Shown piece after piece: positions 38,614 through 46,823 of a stretch of 64,000 nucleotides of DNA (positions within the stretch are counted from its first letter, which is position 1; the number at the start of each line of letters is the position of its first letter). This DNA is from Ancylobacter dichloromethanicus (GTDB taxonomy: Bacteria; Pseudomonadota; Alphaproteobacteria; Rhizobiales; Xanthobacteraceae). The stretch covers positions 1-64,000 of the forward strand of contig NZ_JAHBGC010000029.1 in the NCBI RefSeq assembly GCF_018390645.1, given 5' to 3'. Both the position numbers and the translations under genes were made by a program. The notes beneath the pieces were generated by a model that saw only the letters and a list, made by a program, of their open reading frames with translations, searched no databases and was not told where the DNA came from.

Positions 38614-39945
38614 TCAAGCGCGTAGCGCGGCGGCCGGAGATTGGCGGTAGGCGAGCGCGGCGGGCAGCAGGGCCGCCAGCCCGCTGGCGGCGAAAAGCAC
38701 GAGGAAGGCGCTGCCATCCTCGGCGCTGAAGCCCACCGGCAGCACCACCCCGGTCTGGACCGAAATCAGACGCGCCAGCACCCGCGCGACGCCATAGCCC
38801 AGCCCGAACCCGGCCACCAGCCCCACCCCGACCACCAGCACGGCCTCCAGCCACACCGTGGCGAACACCACCGCCCGCGGCGCCCCGAAGGCGCGCAATG
38901 CCCCGATCTGGCGGCGGCGGGCCATCACATGAATCAGCACCACCAGCAGCACCGCCGCGGCCACCAGGGCCTGGGCGTTCAGCGCCACGAAGGCAAGGAT
39001 CTGCCGCGCGTCGCCGAGGGTGCCATAGAGGCGGGTGAGCACCTCGCCGGGGAACACGGCGAGGGTATGATCGGTCCGGTAGGCCTGACGCAGCTTGTAG
39101 GCGTCGGCAATGGTCCGTGGCTTCACCACGATGGCGGGCACGCCAGGCGCGGCGGGGTCAGCGACGGCTTCGGGGCGGATCGGGGCGTCGAAGCCGGTCG
39201 CCTCCCTCTCCTGGCTGAGCCTGTAGGCGTCGGCGATGGTTCGCGGCTGCGCACCGGTCGGGGCACCGGCGGCGCCGGAGCCAGGCTCCCCGGCGCTGTC
39301 CGCCCGGGTAACCTGATCGGGGCCGGAGTGCTCATCGGCGTGGTCGTCAAGCGCATGGATGCGCCAGACCGCCTCGATGGGCACAAGAATGGCACGGTCC
39401 CACACCGTGCCGGTCGGCGCGAGGCGTCCGACGATGCGGTAGGTGATGGCGGTGTGAACCCCGCCATGCGCCTCCGCCGGCCCGTGCATGGGGTGAAAGG
39501 TATCCCCGAGCGCGCGCGGAACGGCAGCACCGATGACCGCCTCACCGAGCCGCGTGAAACGGTGGCCCTCGGAGACGCCGCCAAGCCCGTCCAGCAGTTG
39601 CTGGGTGGTGCCGACCACGGGCCGGCCATCGGAGAAATCGCCGAAGCCGACCGGCGCCGCATAAGCGACCCTCGGATCGGCCGAGAGTTCGGCCAGCACC
39701 CGGCCGGGCAGCAGGGTGAGCGGCGCCGGCTGCAGAAACACCGTGGAGAGCACCAGTTGCGTTTCGCTGCCCGGGGCGCCCACCACCAGATCGAAGGCGG
39801 CGGCGGCCCGGGCGCTGCCCAGACGCAGCGCGCGCTCCTCCAGCGTCACCACCACGCCGAGCGCGGTCGCGAGCGCGATGAGCAGGGCCACCGCCAGCGC
39901 TCCCCACCGGTACCGAACGAGATCCGCGGCAATGAGCCGGAACAT
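38614..39945 (-). CDS. FtsX/MacB-type ABC transporter permease
   Basis: 443 aa. One TM segment at 13-33, a large periplasmic domain (about 40-320), then three TM segments (about 325-440: ALVAAAVLLVVLIHVMA, AVLVVGVGLVAGFGLG, AFLVLFAASGLAALLPA), the MacB/LolCE topology. The cytoplasmic MARRRQIGALRAFGAP coupling block is typical. The periplasmic domain contains a partial duplication: QPRTIADAYRLSQE and KPRTIADAYKLRQA, about 42 residues apart. Its Shine-Dalgarno (AGGAGG) overlaps the stop of the ATPase gene. MacB-like proteins act as mechanotransmitters rather than classical pumps. Confidence 0.92.
   Translation of the reverse strand: MFRLIAADLVRYRWGALAVALLIALATALGVVVTLEERALRLGSARAAAAFDLVVGAPGSETQLVLSTVFLQPAPLTLLPGRVLAELSADPRVAYAAPVGFGDFSDGRPVVGTTQQLLDGLGGVSEGHRFTRLGEAVIGAAVPRALGDTFHPMHGPAEAHGGVHTAITYRIVGRLAPTGTVWDRAILVPIEAVWRIHALDDHADEHSGPDQVTRADSAGEPGSGAAGAPTGAQPRTIADAYRLSQEREATGFDAPIRPEAVADPAAPGVPAIVVKPRTIADAYKLRQAYRTDHTLAVFPGEVLTRLYGTLGDARQILAFVALNAQALVAAAVLLVVLIHVMARRRQIGALRAFGAPRAVVFATVWLEAVLVVGVGLVAGFGLGYGVARVLARLISVQTGVVLPVGFSAEDGSAFLVLFAASGLAALLPAALAYRQSPAAALRA
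39091..39249. repeat. Internal duplication in the ABC permease gene
   Basis: CTGTAGGCGTCGGCGATGGT (39220 on) closely repeats CTTGTAGGCGTCGGCAATGG (39094 on), in the same frame, encoding RTIADAY twice. The start-to-start distance of about 126 bp equals 42 codons. Confidence 0.7.
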
Positions 39946-39954
39946 CTGCGCCTC

Positions 39955-40674
39955 CTAGGCGGCGGGATCGGCGGCGGCGGGAACCGGCATGGAGGGAGCC
40001 GCCGAAGCGACAGGCATCAGCCGTCCGCTCTCGAGGCGCAAGAGCCGCTCCATTCCGGCGATCAGGCGGTCGTCATGGGTCGCCACCAGCAGCGTCGCCC
40101 CCACCTCGCGGGCGAGCGCGGCGAGCAGTTCCGCCACCGCCGCGCCCGCATCGGCGTCGAGGCTGGCCGTCGGTTCGTCCGCCACGATGATGCCGGGCCG
40201 GGCCACCAGGGCCCGCGCCACCGCCACGCGCTGCATCTGGCCGCGAGAGAGGGTCTCGACCTTCTGGCCGGGCCGCCCGATGCCGACCCGCGCCAAGAGC
40301 CGGTTCGCCTCGGCCCGCAATGAGGGCGGCAGCCGGAACGTGGCGAGGCGCTGCGGCAGCAGCACGTTTTCCAGCGCGGACAGGCCGGGGAACAGGTGAA
40401 ATTCCTGCATCACCAACCCCACATCGGCGGCCCGCCAGCGGTCGCGGGCGCCCTCGCCCAGGCCGGCTATGTCCGTGCCGCCCCAGGCGACGCGGCCGGT
40501 GGGCGCGCGTTCGAGACCGGTCACGATGTTGATGAAGGTGGTCTTGCCGGAGCCGGACGGACCGGTGAGCGCCACATGGGCGCCCGAGGGGATAACGAGT
40601 TCGGGGATGTCGAGCGCCGGGCGCTCCAGCCCGGGGAAGCCGACGACCAGATCCCTGATGTCCAGGCCCGGCAT
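39955..40674 (-). CDS. ABC transporter ATP-binding protein (LolD/MacB class)
   Basis: 239 aa. Walker A is GPSGSGKTT near residue 38, Q-loop VMQEFHLFPGL, signature LSRGQMQRVAVARAL, Walker B GIIVADEPTASLDA, H-loop ATHDD. The class is that of FtsE/LolD/MacB. The ATG lies 2 nt after the DUF3299 stop (TGATCATG), and the permease follows 9 nt later. In Pseudomonas aeruginosa a homologous set (PA4064-PA4066, from memory) responds to zinc shortage, hinting at a role in metal supply or periplasmic protein handling. Confidence 0.95.
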   Translation of the reverse strand: MPGLDIRDLVVGFPGLERPALDIPELVIPSGAHVALTGPSGSGKTTFINIVTGLERAPTGRVAWGGTDIAGLGEGARDRWRAADVGLVMQEFHLFPGLSALENVLLPQRLATFRLPPSLRAEANRLLARVGIGRPGQKVETLSRGQMQRVAVARALVARPGIIVADEPTASLDADAGAAVAELLAALAREVGATLLVATHDDRLIAGMERLLRLESGRLMPVASAAPSMPVPAAADPAA

Positions 40675-40676
40675 GA

Positions 40677-41192
40677 TCAGACCGTCCGGAACGAGGCGCC
40701 GACGAGGCGGAGCAGGCTGACGAAGCCGGTGACGGGATCGGTCCAGGAGCCGACTTCCAGCCGCCCCGTCACGTCGATCGGCGCATTGGCCTGCACGAAG
40801 GTCTGGGCGCGGTCGAGATAGATCACCACGATGTTGTCCGGCCAGTCGCTGTCCGAGGAGCAGAACGGGCAGATGGACATCGGAATCTCGGTCAGCACGA
40901 AGAAATTGGCCTCGGCCTTCAGCGGCGGCGCCATGAAGCCCCGCATGGTCACGTTCTGCCCGTCGAGGCTCTTCACCTTGTCCGAGAAGGTCATGCCGAG
41001 GACGGTGACCTTGGCGTAAAGCTCGTCGAAGTCGAGCCGCGTCGCCGCGGTGGCCGGGCGGGCGAAGAGCGACGCGCAGCCGGCACCGAAAAGAATCCGC
41101 GCGCCGCGGACGATGAAGGCGCGGCGGGCCGGGGCGGCGGGCCCGATGGGGCCCGCCGCAGGTTGCTTGCGCGATACGCGGCTCAGGATCAC
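40677..41192 (-). CDS. DUF3299 family exported protein
   Basis: 171 aa. The N-terminus has a twin-arginine-like signal (ARRAFIVRGARILFGAGCAS, cleavage near ATAA). The mature part has the DUF3299 pattern with LDGQNVTMRGFMAP, then MSICPFCSS, a CxxC that could bind a metal, followed by VIYLDRAQTF and TGRLEVGSW. DUF3299 genes typically accompany MacB-like ABC cassettes. The GTG start overlaps the phoA stop (GTGA), so it is tightly coupled to alkaline phosphatase production. Confidence 0.85.
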   Translation of the reverse strand: MILSRVSRKQPAAGPIGPAAPARRAFIVRGARILFGAGCASLFARPATAATRLDFDELYAKVTVLGMTFSDKVKSLDGQNVTMRGFMAPPLKAEANFFVLTEIPMSICPFCSSDSDWPDNIVVIYLDRAQTFVQANAPIDVTGRLEVGSWTDPVTGFVSLLRLVGASFRTV

Positions 41193-42931
41193 TTCTGCGC
41201 CGGGGCGAGGGCAAACGCCTCCACCAGGACGCGGTACACGTCGCTCTCTTCCATGTAGCCCTTGAATGCTTCCGAGCCCGGGCCGCTGGCCTGCAGGATG
41301 CCGTCGTCCACCGCATGAACGGCAGTGTCGGTGGAGCGCGGAATATTGCCGATGCGCAGCACCGCGCCGGGCGCGTCCTTATAGGCGGCGTTGGCCACGT
41401 ATTCGCCCTTCTCGTTCTTGATCGCCGGGTCGAACGGGCCGTCCATCTTCGGGCGCCAGGTCTCGTAATAGTCCGGGAAGTTGCTGGCGAACACGGCGAG
41501 ACGGCGGGAGACATCCACCTTGTCGGGATAGCCGTCGCCATCGGCGTCGGTGTAGTTGGGGAAGCCGGCGGCGGCATAGACGCCAACCTTCTCCCGCATG
41601 TCTTCGCCCGGCTTGTCGTCATCGATGGTACCGATGACGGAGACGCCGTGGGTGTGGTCCGGGGTCACCACAATCATGGTATCCGGGTGGGTCTTGGCGA
41701 ATTCGGTGGCGACTCGGATGGCCTGGTCGAACTCGATGGTCTCGTAGAGCGCGCGGTCCCAATCCATCGGATGCGACATCTTGTCGATGGAAGCGCCTTC
41801 CACCATCAGGAAGAAGCCGTCCGGATTCTTCGAGAGCTGCTCCAGGGCCACTTTGGTCATGTCGACGAGGCCGGGCTGGTCGGGGAACTTGTCCACGGTG
41901 CCCTTCTTGAGGAACCTGCGGTCGAGCACCGTGTCCATGTTGCCGGTGTGGAACAGGCCAAGGATCTTGCCGGTATTGGTGCCGCGCGCCGCTTCCAGGG
42001 AATTGGCGTCGGTAGCGAGGGTATAGCCGGCCTCGGTGAAGGTCTTGATGAAGTCCTTGTCGTCCTTGCGCTTCGAGCCCGGCGTTGTCTTCGGCAGGAA
42101 ATAGGCCGAGCCGCCGCCAAGCACGACCTCGGGCTTCAGTTCGAACATCATGTCGACGATTTCGGCCTTGCGGGCACGCAGGCGGGTATGGGCCACCACG
42201 GCGGCCGGGGTCGCGTCCTCCACTTCGGAGGTGGTCACGATGCCGACGGACTTCTTGCCGGTGCGGGCGAGCGCCTCGGTGATGTTTTCCACCCGCGGAT
42301 CGTCGAACGGATCCTTGGTGCGGTCGGCATAGACACCGAGCGCGTTGACCGCCGTCTTGTGACCGGTCATGTGCGCCGACATGGTGTTGGCGCTGTCGGT
42401 GGCGATGGCGTTGGTGGACGACGTGCCGATGAGGGCGGTGTGGTCAAGGTCGTCCATGGCCAGGCGGCCATTGGCCTTGCCTTCGGTCATGCCCTTGGAC
42501 ATGAGGCGGGCGCCCGTGCGGTGCGCCACCGACAGGCCGTCGCCGAGAAAGAAGATGATGTTCTTGGCCTTGGGCGCCTCGGGGGTGCCGTACACATCCC
42601 ACTGCACCGTCCTGGCGTCATCGCCGGCCTTGACCTCGACCGTGTACATGCCGGGCTTGGTCACCTTGGCCGCGCGCAGCAGCACCGCCGACGCGTCGAC
42701 GCCCTCTTCCTTGGCGATGAACTCGTAATCCTTGCCGAGCACCGTGGCGGCAGGCTCGCCATTGATGGTGACGGTGACATCCTCGGGCTTCACCACGCCG
42801 GCGAACTCGACCTTGAAGTCGAAAGCGGAGCCGGCGAGGATCGTCGCCCGGTCGATCGGATAAACCGTCGCCGCGTCAGCCGTTGCGATCAGACAGGTGG
42901 TGGCGGCAAGGACCGCCGCTAGAATGCGCAT
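41189..42931 (-). CDS. phoA: Alkaline phosphatase with N-terminal Ig-like domain
   Basis: 580 aa, about 110 residues longer than E. coli PhoA. Signal peptide MRILAAVLAATTCLIATADA; residues about 25-125 look like a beta-sandwich (VTVTINGEPAATVLG, KPGMYTVEVKAG); the phosphatase domain begins at KNIIFFLGDGLS. Catalytic Ser is in ATDSANTMSAH; metal ligands are in DGLS, ASIDKMSHPMDWD and VTPDHTHG. A DADGDGYPDKVD loop fits an EF-hand-type calcium site. It releases phosphate from monoesters in the periplasm. The ATG is preceded by GAGGGA at 8 nt; the long open extension upstream is not family-like. First gene of the operon with DUF3299 and the ABC cassette. Confidence 0.92.
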   Translation of the reverse strand: MRILAAVLAATTCLIATADAATVYPIDRATILAGSAFDFKVEFAGVVKPEDVTVTINGEPAATVLGKDYEFIAKEEGVDASAVLLRAAKVTKPGMYTVEVKAGDDARTVQWDVYGTPEAPKAKNIIFFLGDGLSVAHRTGARLMSKGMTEGKANGRLAMDDLDHTALIGTSSTNAIATDSANTMSAHMTGHKTAVNALGVYADRTKDPFDDPRVENITEALARTGKKSVGIVTTSEVEDATPAAVVAHTRLRARKAEIVDMMFELKPEVVLGGGSAYFLPKTTPGSKRKDDKDFIKTFTEAGYTLATDANSLEAARGTNTGKILGLFHTGNMDTVLDRRFLKKGTVDKFPDQPGLVDMTKVALEQLSKNPDGFFLMVEGASIDKMSHPMDWDRALYETIEFDQAIRVATEFAKTHPDTMIVVTPDHTHGVSVIGTIDDDKPGEDMREKVGVYAAAGFPNYTDADGDGYPDKVDVSRRLAVFASNFPDYYETWRPKMDGPFDPAIKNEKGEYVANAAYKDAPGAVLRIGNIPRSTDTAVHAVDDGILQASGPGSEAFKGYMEESDVYRVLVEAFALAPAQK

Positions 42932-43205
42932 GGAAGGATCCCTCGCTACACCGAAAGCTGCCTTCTGGTAGCGCCATTCCATGTCAGTTCGATAACCGGG
43001 CCGCCCGTCTCCGATGCCCCTGCGCGGGTCCTTGGAGTAGCGCGGCAGACGTCGGCATTCGCCGAAGTCGCACCGGCCCGAGCGACAGCGGCCCGCTACA
43101 GGACGTCTCCTGTGGCAGGCCGCTCCGGCCACATTATCGACCCGGCCCGAGATCCCGGCCAGCCCGCCGACACAGGCGGGCGATAGCCGCTGCCGGCGGG
43201 GCGGG

Positions 43206-44081
43206 CTACCTTCCCGGCGCGCGGGGCAGCACGAACCGGTCGATGGCGTGAGCGACGCCGTCTTCCTCATTCGTCAGCGTCACGAAATGCGCCTGTTCCT
43301 TCACCTCCGGCGCGCCATTGCCCATGGCGATGGCGAGGCCGCCGGCGGCGAACATCGGCAGGTCGTTCGACATGTCGCCGATCACCGCCACCTCGTCGAG
43401 CGCCACCCCATAATGCCGGGCGAAGGCGCGCACCGCATAGCCCTTGTCGGTGCCGGGCGGCGTCATGTCGAGGTACTTGGCCTGCGAACGGCGCGCCGTG
43501 GCGCCCTCGCCCACCAGCGCCTGAAGCTCAGGTTCGCTTGCCGCCAGCATGTCGAAATCGGTCGAGGAGAACACGATCTTGCCGGCGCGGGTGATGTGGT
43601 CGCCGAAATCCTTCACCACTGTCGGCGGGAAGGCCACGGTGCGGGTCTCGCCGGCCACATAGGTGCTGTCGGGGTCGGTGACGAACCACTCATTGTCGGC
43701 GAACACCCAGATCGAGGCGCCGCGCGGCTGCATCAGGGCGATGCCGGCGCGGGCCGCCTCGGCGGCCACGAAATGCTCCTCCACGACCGAGAAATCCCGG
43801 CGCAGGATCGAGCCGCCATTGAAGCCGCCGAACAGGTCGACATTGAGCGCCTCGACCATCAGCTTCATGCCGCGCGGCGGGCGCGCCGAGACGGCGGCGA
43901 AGGCGATGCCGGCGGCGTGGAGGCGGCGCACCGCCTCGACGGTGGCCGGCGTCACCTCCTTGGCCTTGTTCACCAGCGTGCCGTCGACATCCGACACCAT
44001 CAGGCGGATGCGGGAAGCGGGGTCGCCGGCGGCACCGCCACGCTCGTCGGACGCCGCGTTGGCCAGGTTCGATACGTTCAT
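43206..44081 (-). CDS. Cof-type HAD-IIB phosphatase
   Basis: 291 aa. Motif I is LMVSDVDGTLVNK near residue 28, motif II FAAVSARPPRGM, the cap domain follows, motif III Lys in TDKGYAV and motif IV VIGDMSNDLPMF. Cof-type enzymes dephosphorylate sugar phosphates or flavin/pyridoxal nucleotides. It overlaps zwf by 4 nt (ATGA), in the position often occupied by 6-phosphogluconolactonase; no pgl gene is in the cluster. That it supplies sugar-phosphate housekeeping to the pentose phosphate pathway is inference. Confidence 0.93.
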   Translation of the reverse strand: MNVSNLANAASDERGGAAGDPASRIRLMVSDVDGTLVNKAKEVTPATVEAVRRLHAAGIAFAAVSARPPRGMKLMVEALNVDLFGGFNGGSILRRDFSVVEEHFVAAEAARAGIALMQPRGASIWVFADNEWFVTDPDSTYVAGETRTVAFPPTVVKDFGDHITRAGKIVFSSTDFDMLAASEPELQALVGEGATARRSQAKYLDMTPPGTDKGYAVRAFARHYGVALDEVAVIGDMSNDLPMFAAGGLAIAMGNGAPEVKEQAHFVTLTNEEDGVAHAIDRFVLPRAPGR

Positions 44082-45622
44082 CGCGGGCGGTCCCTTTCCA
44101 GCGGCAGCCATTGGAAGCCATCCTGTGCCAGCATCACGTCCGACATGGCCGGGCCGCTGGAGCCGGCGGAATAGAACTGCACCTCGTTCTCGCCGCCCCC
44201 GACCGCTTCGAGGATCGGTTCCACGGCTTCCCAACCGGCCTCGATCGTGTCGGCGCGCTGGAACAGCGTCGGGTCGCCGCACAGGCAGTCATAGATCAGC
44301 GTCTCATAGCCGGTGCTTGGCGCCGCCTTGAAGTAGTCGGCATATTTGAAGCTCATCTCCACGTCGGAAAGCCGGACCTTGCGGCCGGGCACCTTGGCGG
44401 CGAAGCGCAGCGACACGCCCTCGTCCGGCTGGACATGGATAACCATCAGGTTCGGTTTCAGCGCGGTCGGCAGATGGCGGAACAGCACGCCCGGCGCCCG
44501 CTTGAACTGGATGGCGATCTCGGTGCGACGCACCGCCAGCGCCTTGCCGGTGCGGACATAGAACGGCACGCCGTTCCAGCGCCATGAATCGACGAAGCAC
44601 TTCAGCGCCACATAGGTCTCGGTGCGGCTGTCGGGATTGACGTCCTTCTCGTCCCGATAGTCCTTCACCGCCTGGCCGTTGACGAAGCCGGCGCGGTACT
44701 GGCCGCGCACCGCCGCGCCGATCGCCTCGCTGGGGCGCATGTGGCGGATGGCCTCGATCACCTTGGTCTTCTCGGAACGCACCGCGTCGGCATCGAACGA
44801 GTTGGGCGGTTCCATCGCGGTCATGGCGAGAAGCTGGAACATGTGGTTCGGCACCATGTCGCGCAGCGCGCCGGTGGCGTCGTAGAACCCGCCGCGCTGC
44901 TCCACCGTCACCGTCTCGGCGGCGGTGATCTGGACGTGGTCGATATATTCCTTGCTCCAGATCGGCTCGAAGATACCGTTGCCGAAGCGCAGCGCCATCA
45001 TGTTCTGGACCGTTTCCTTGCCGAGGAAATGGTCGATCCGGTAGATCTGCCGCTCATCGGCGACGGCGAGCAGGCGCCGGTTGAGCGCCTTGGCCGACGG
45101 CATGTCGGCGCCGAAGGGCTTCTCCACCACGACGTGGCGGAACGCGTCCTCCGCCTCCTTCAGCAGGCCGGCGGCGCCGAGCTGCTCGGAGATGGTGGCG
45201 AAGAAGCGCGGAGCCACGGCGAGATAGAACACCGCATTGCCGGTCTGCGGCTTGCGCTGGTCCAGCCGCTCGCGGATCCGCCCATAGGTGTCGGGATCCT
45301 CGAAATCGCCGGAGACATAGTGGATGCGGCTTATCAGCCAGCGCCAGGTCTCGCCCTCGGTGTCGAGCGAGCCCGGCAGTTCCCTTACCGCGTCGGTCAG
45401 GAAGGCGCGGTAATCCTCCTCGCTCTGCGCGACATGGTCGACGCCGACAATAGCGAAGTCGTCGACGAGCACGCCCTCATGGGCGAGATTGTAGAGCGAG
45501 GGCAGCAGCAGGCGCTTGGTGAGATCGCCGGAGGCACCGAAGATGAAAAAGGTCGAGGCCGGTGCCGGCGCCGTATCGGGCGCCAACACCTTCTGGCCGA
45601 GAACGACGGACTCGCTTCCCAT
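44078..45622 (-). CDS. zwf: Glucose-6-phosphate 1-dehydrogenase
   Basis: 514 aa. The coenzyme fold starts FIFGASGDLTKRLL near residue 27 and the active-site signature IDHFLGKE with the catalytic His region follows near 200. It oxidises G6P to 6-phosphogluconolactone with NADP (or NAD). It is followed by a coupled HAD phosphatase and preceded by gnd 18 nt upstream, forming one operon. Confidence 0.98.
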   Translation of the reverse strand: MGSESVVLGQKVLAPDTAPAPASTFFIFGASGDLTKRLLLPSLYNLAHEGVLVDDFAIVGVDHVAQSEEDYRAFLTDAVRELPGSLDTEGETWRWLISRIHYVSGDFEDPDTYGRIRERLDQRKPQTGNAVFYLAVAPRFFATISEQLGAAGLLKEAEDAFRHVVVEKPFGADMPSAKALNRRLLAVADERQIYRIDHFLGKETVQNMMALRFGNGIFEPIWSKEYIDHVQITAAETVTVEQRGGFYDATGALRDMVPNHMFQLLAMTAMEPPNSFDADAVRSEKTKVIEAIRHMRPSEAIGAAVRGQYRAGFVNGQAVKDYRDEKDVNPDSRTETYVALKCFVDSWRWNGVPFYVRTGKALAVRRTEIAIQFKRAPGVLFRHLPTALKPNLMVIHVQPDEGVSLRFAAKVPGRKVRLSDVEMSFKYADYFKAAPSTGYETLIYDCLCGDPTLFQRADTIEAGWEAVEPILEAVGGGENEVQFYSAGSSGPAMSDVMLAQDGFQWLPLERDRPR

Positions 45623-45640
45623 GGATCGCTGGCCCGCCGC

Positions 45641-46621
45641 TCACTTGGACTTGAATTCGGTGTGGCCGCCGAACTGGAAGCGCATCGCCGACAGCAGCTT
45701 CTCGCCGAACGTATGGTCCTGGCGCGAGCGGAAGCGGGTGTAGAGGGCGGCGGAGAGGACCTCGGCCGAGACCGCCTCCTCGATCGCCGCCATCACCGTC
45801 CAGCGGCCCTCGCCCGAATCCGCCACCTCGCCGGGGAAGTCGCTGAGATGCTCGTCCTTGGTGAGCGCGATGGCCGAAAGGTCGAGCAGCCAGGAGGACA
45901 CCACGCTGCCGCGCCGCCACACTTCGGCGACATCCGCCATGTCGAGCGTGAAGCGCTCATTCTCGGGCAGGGCGTCGGAATTCTTCTTCTTCAGGATTTC
46001 GAAGCCCTCGGCATAGGCCTGCATCAGGCCGTACTCGATGCCGTTATGGACCATCTTGACGAAATGGCCGGAGCCGGCGGGCCCGCAGTGCATATAGCCG
46101 TGCTCGACGCGCGAATCGCGCTCCTCGCGGCCCGGCGTGCGGGGGATTTCGCCGAGGCCGGGGGCGAGAGCGGCGAAGATCGGGTCGAGACGGTCGACCG
46201 CCTCCTTGGTGCCGCCGATCATCATGCAGTAGCCGCGTTCCAGCCCCCACACGCCGCCCGAGGTGCCGACGTCGATATAGTGGATGCCCTTGGGCTCCAG
46301 CTCGGCCGCGCGGCGAATGTCGTCCTTGTAGAAGGTGTTACCGCCGTCGATGATGACGTCGCCCGGCGACAGCATGCCCGCCAGCGTGGCGATGGTCATC
46401 TCCGTCGGCCCGCCCGCCGGCAGCATCACCCAGATGGCGCGCGGCGCGTCGAGCTTGGCGACGAGATCGGTGAGATCGCCGGCCGGCCGGTTGCCCTCGC
46501 CCCCGAGTTCCTGCACGGCGGCCTCGTTGCGGTCCCACACCACGCAGTCGTGCCCCGCCTTCTTGAGACGACGCGCGATATTGCCACCCATCCGGCCGAG
46601 GCCAACGATTCCGAGCTGCAT
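45641..46621 (-). CDS. gnd: 6-phosphogluconate dehydrogenase (decarboxylating), short NAD-type
   Basis: 326 aa, the short GndA/YqeC form rather than the 470-aa E. coli Gnd. N-terminal NAD(P) motif [16 protein letters not shown], substrate-site block [19 protein letters not shown] and the catalytic Lys block [16 protein letters not shown]. It produces ribulose 5-phosphate with CO2. GGGGAG lies about 9 nt before the ATG. The pair with zwf forms an oxidative pentose phosphate operon without a lactonase. Confidence 0.97.
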   Translation of the reverse strand: MQLGIVGLGRMGGNIARRLKKAGHDCVVWDRNEAAVQELGGEGNRPAGDLTDLVAKLDAPRAIWVMLPAGGPTEMTIATLAGMLSPGDVIIDGGNTFYKDDIRRAAELEPKGIHYIDVGTSGGVWGLERGYCMMIGGTKEAVDRLDPIFAALAPGLGEIPRTPGREERDSRVEHGYMHCGPAGSGHFVKMVHNGIEYGLMQAYAEGFEILKKKNSDALPENERFTLDMADVAEVWRRGSVVSSWLLDLSAIALTKDEHLSDFPGEVADSGEGRWTVMAAIEEAVSAEVLSAALYTRFRSRQDHTFGEKLLSAMRFQFGGHTEFKSK

Positions 46622-46823
46622 CTGCTTTTCTCCCCGATAGGACGTGGGCACCCTCGGACCAGGCGGGTCCGGGCCGGCGCCCGTTGCATTCAAGCCGAAT
46701 GTCTAGGCCAAGCCTATGCCGGCCATGCGACAATTGGAACGGGGGCGGGCGGGAAACCGAAACGATCCTCCGCCCGCGCCCACCGGCGCGGCGGCCAATG
46801 GCGGCGCAACGCCTCCCGGCTCG

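Noticed and set aside
42984-42990. Complete Pho box before phoA
   Set aside because: Only one half-site (CTGACAT) is present; the partner after 4 nt (TGGCGCT) does not match.
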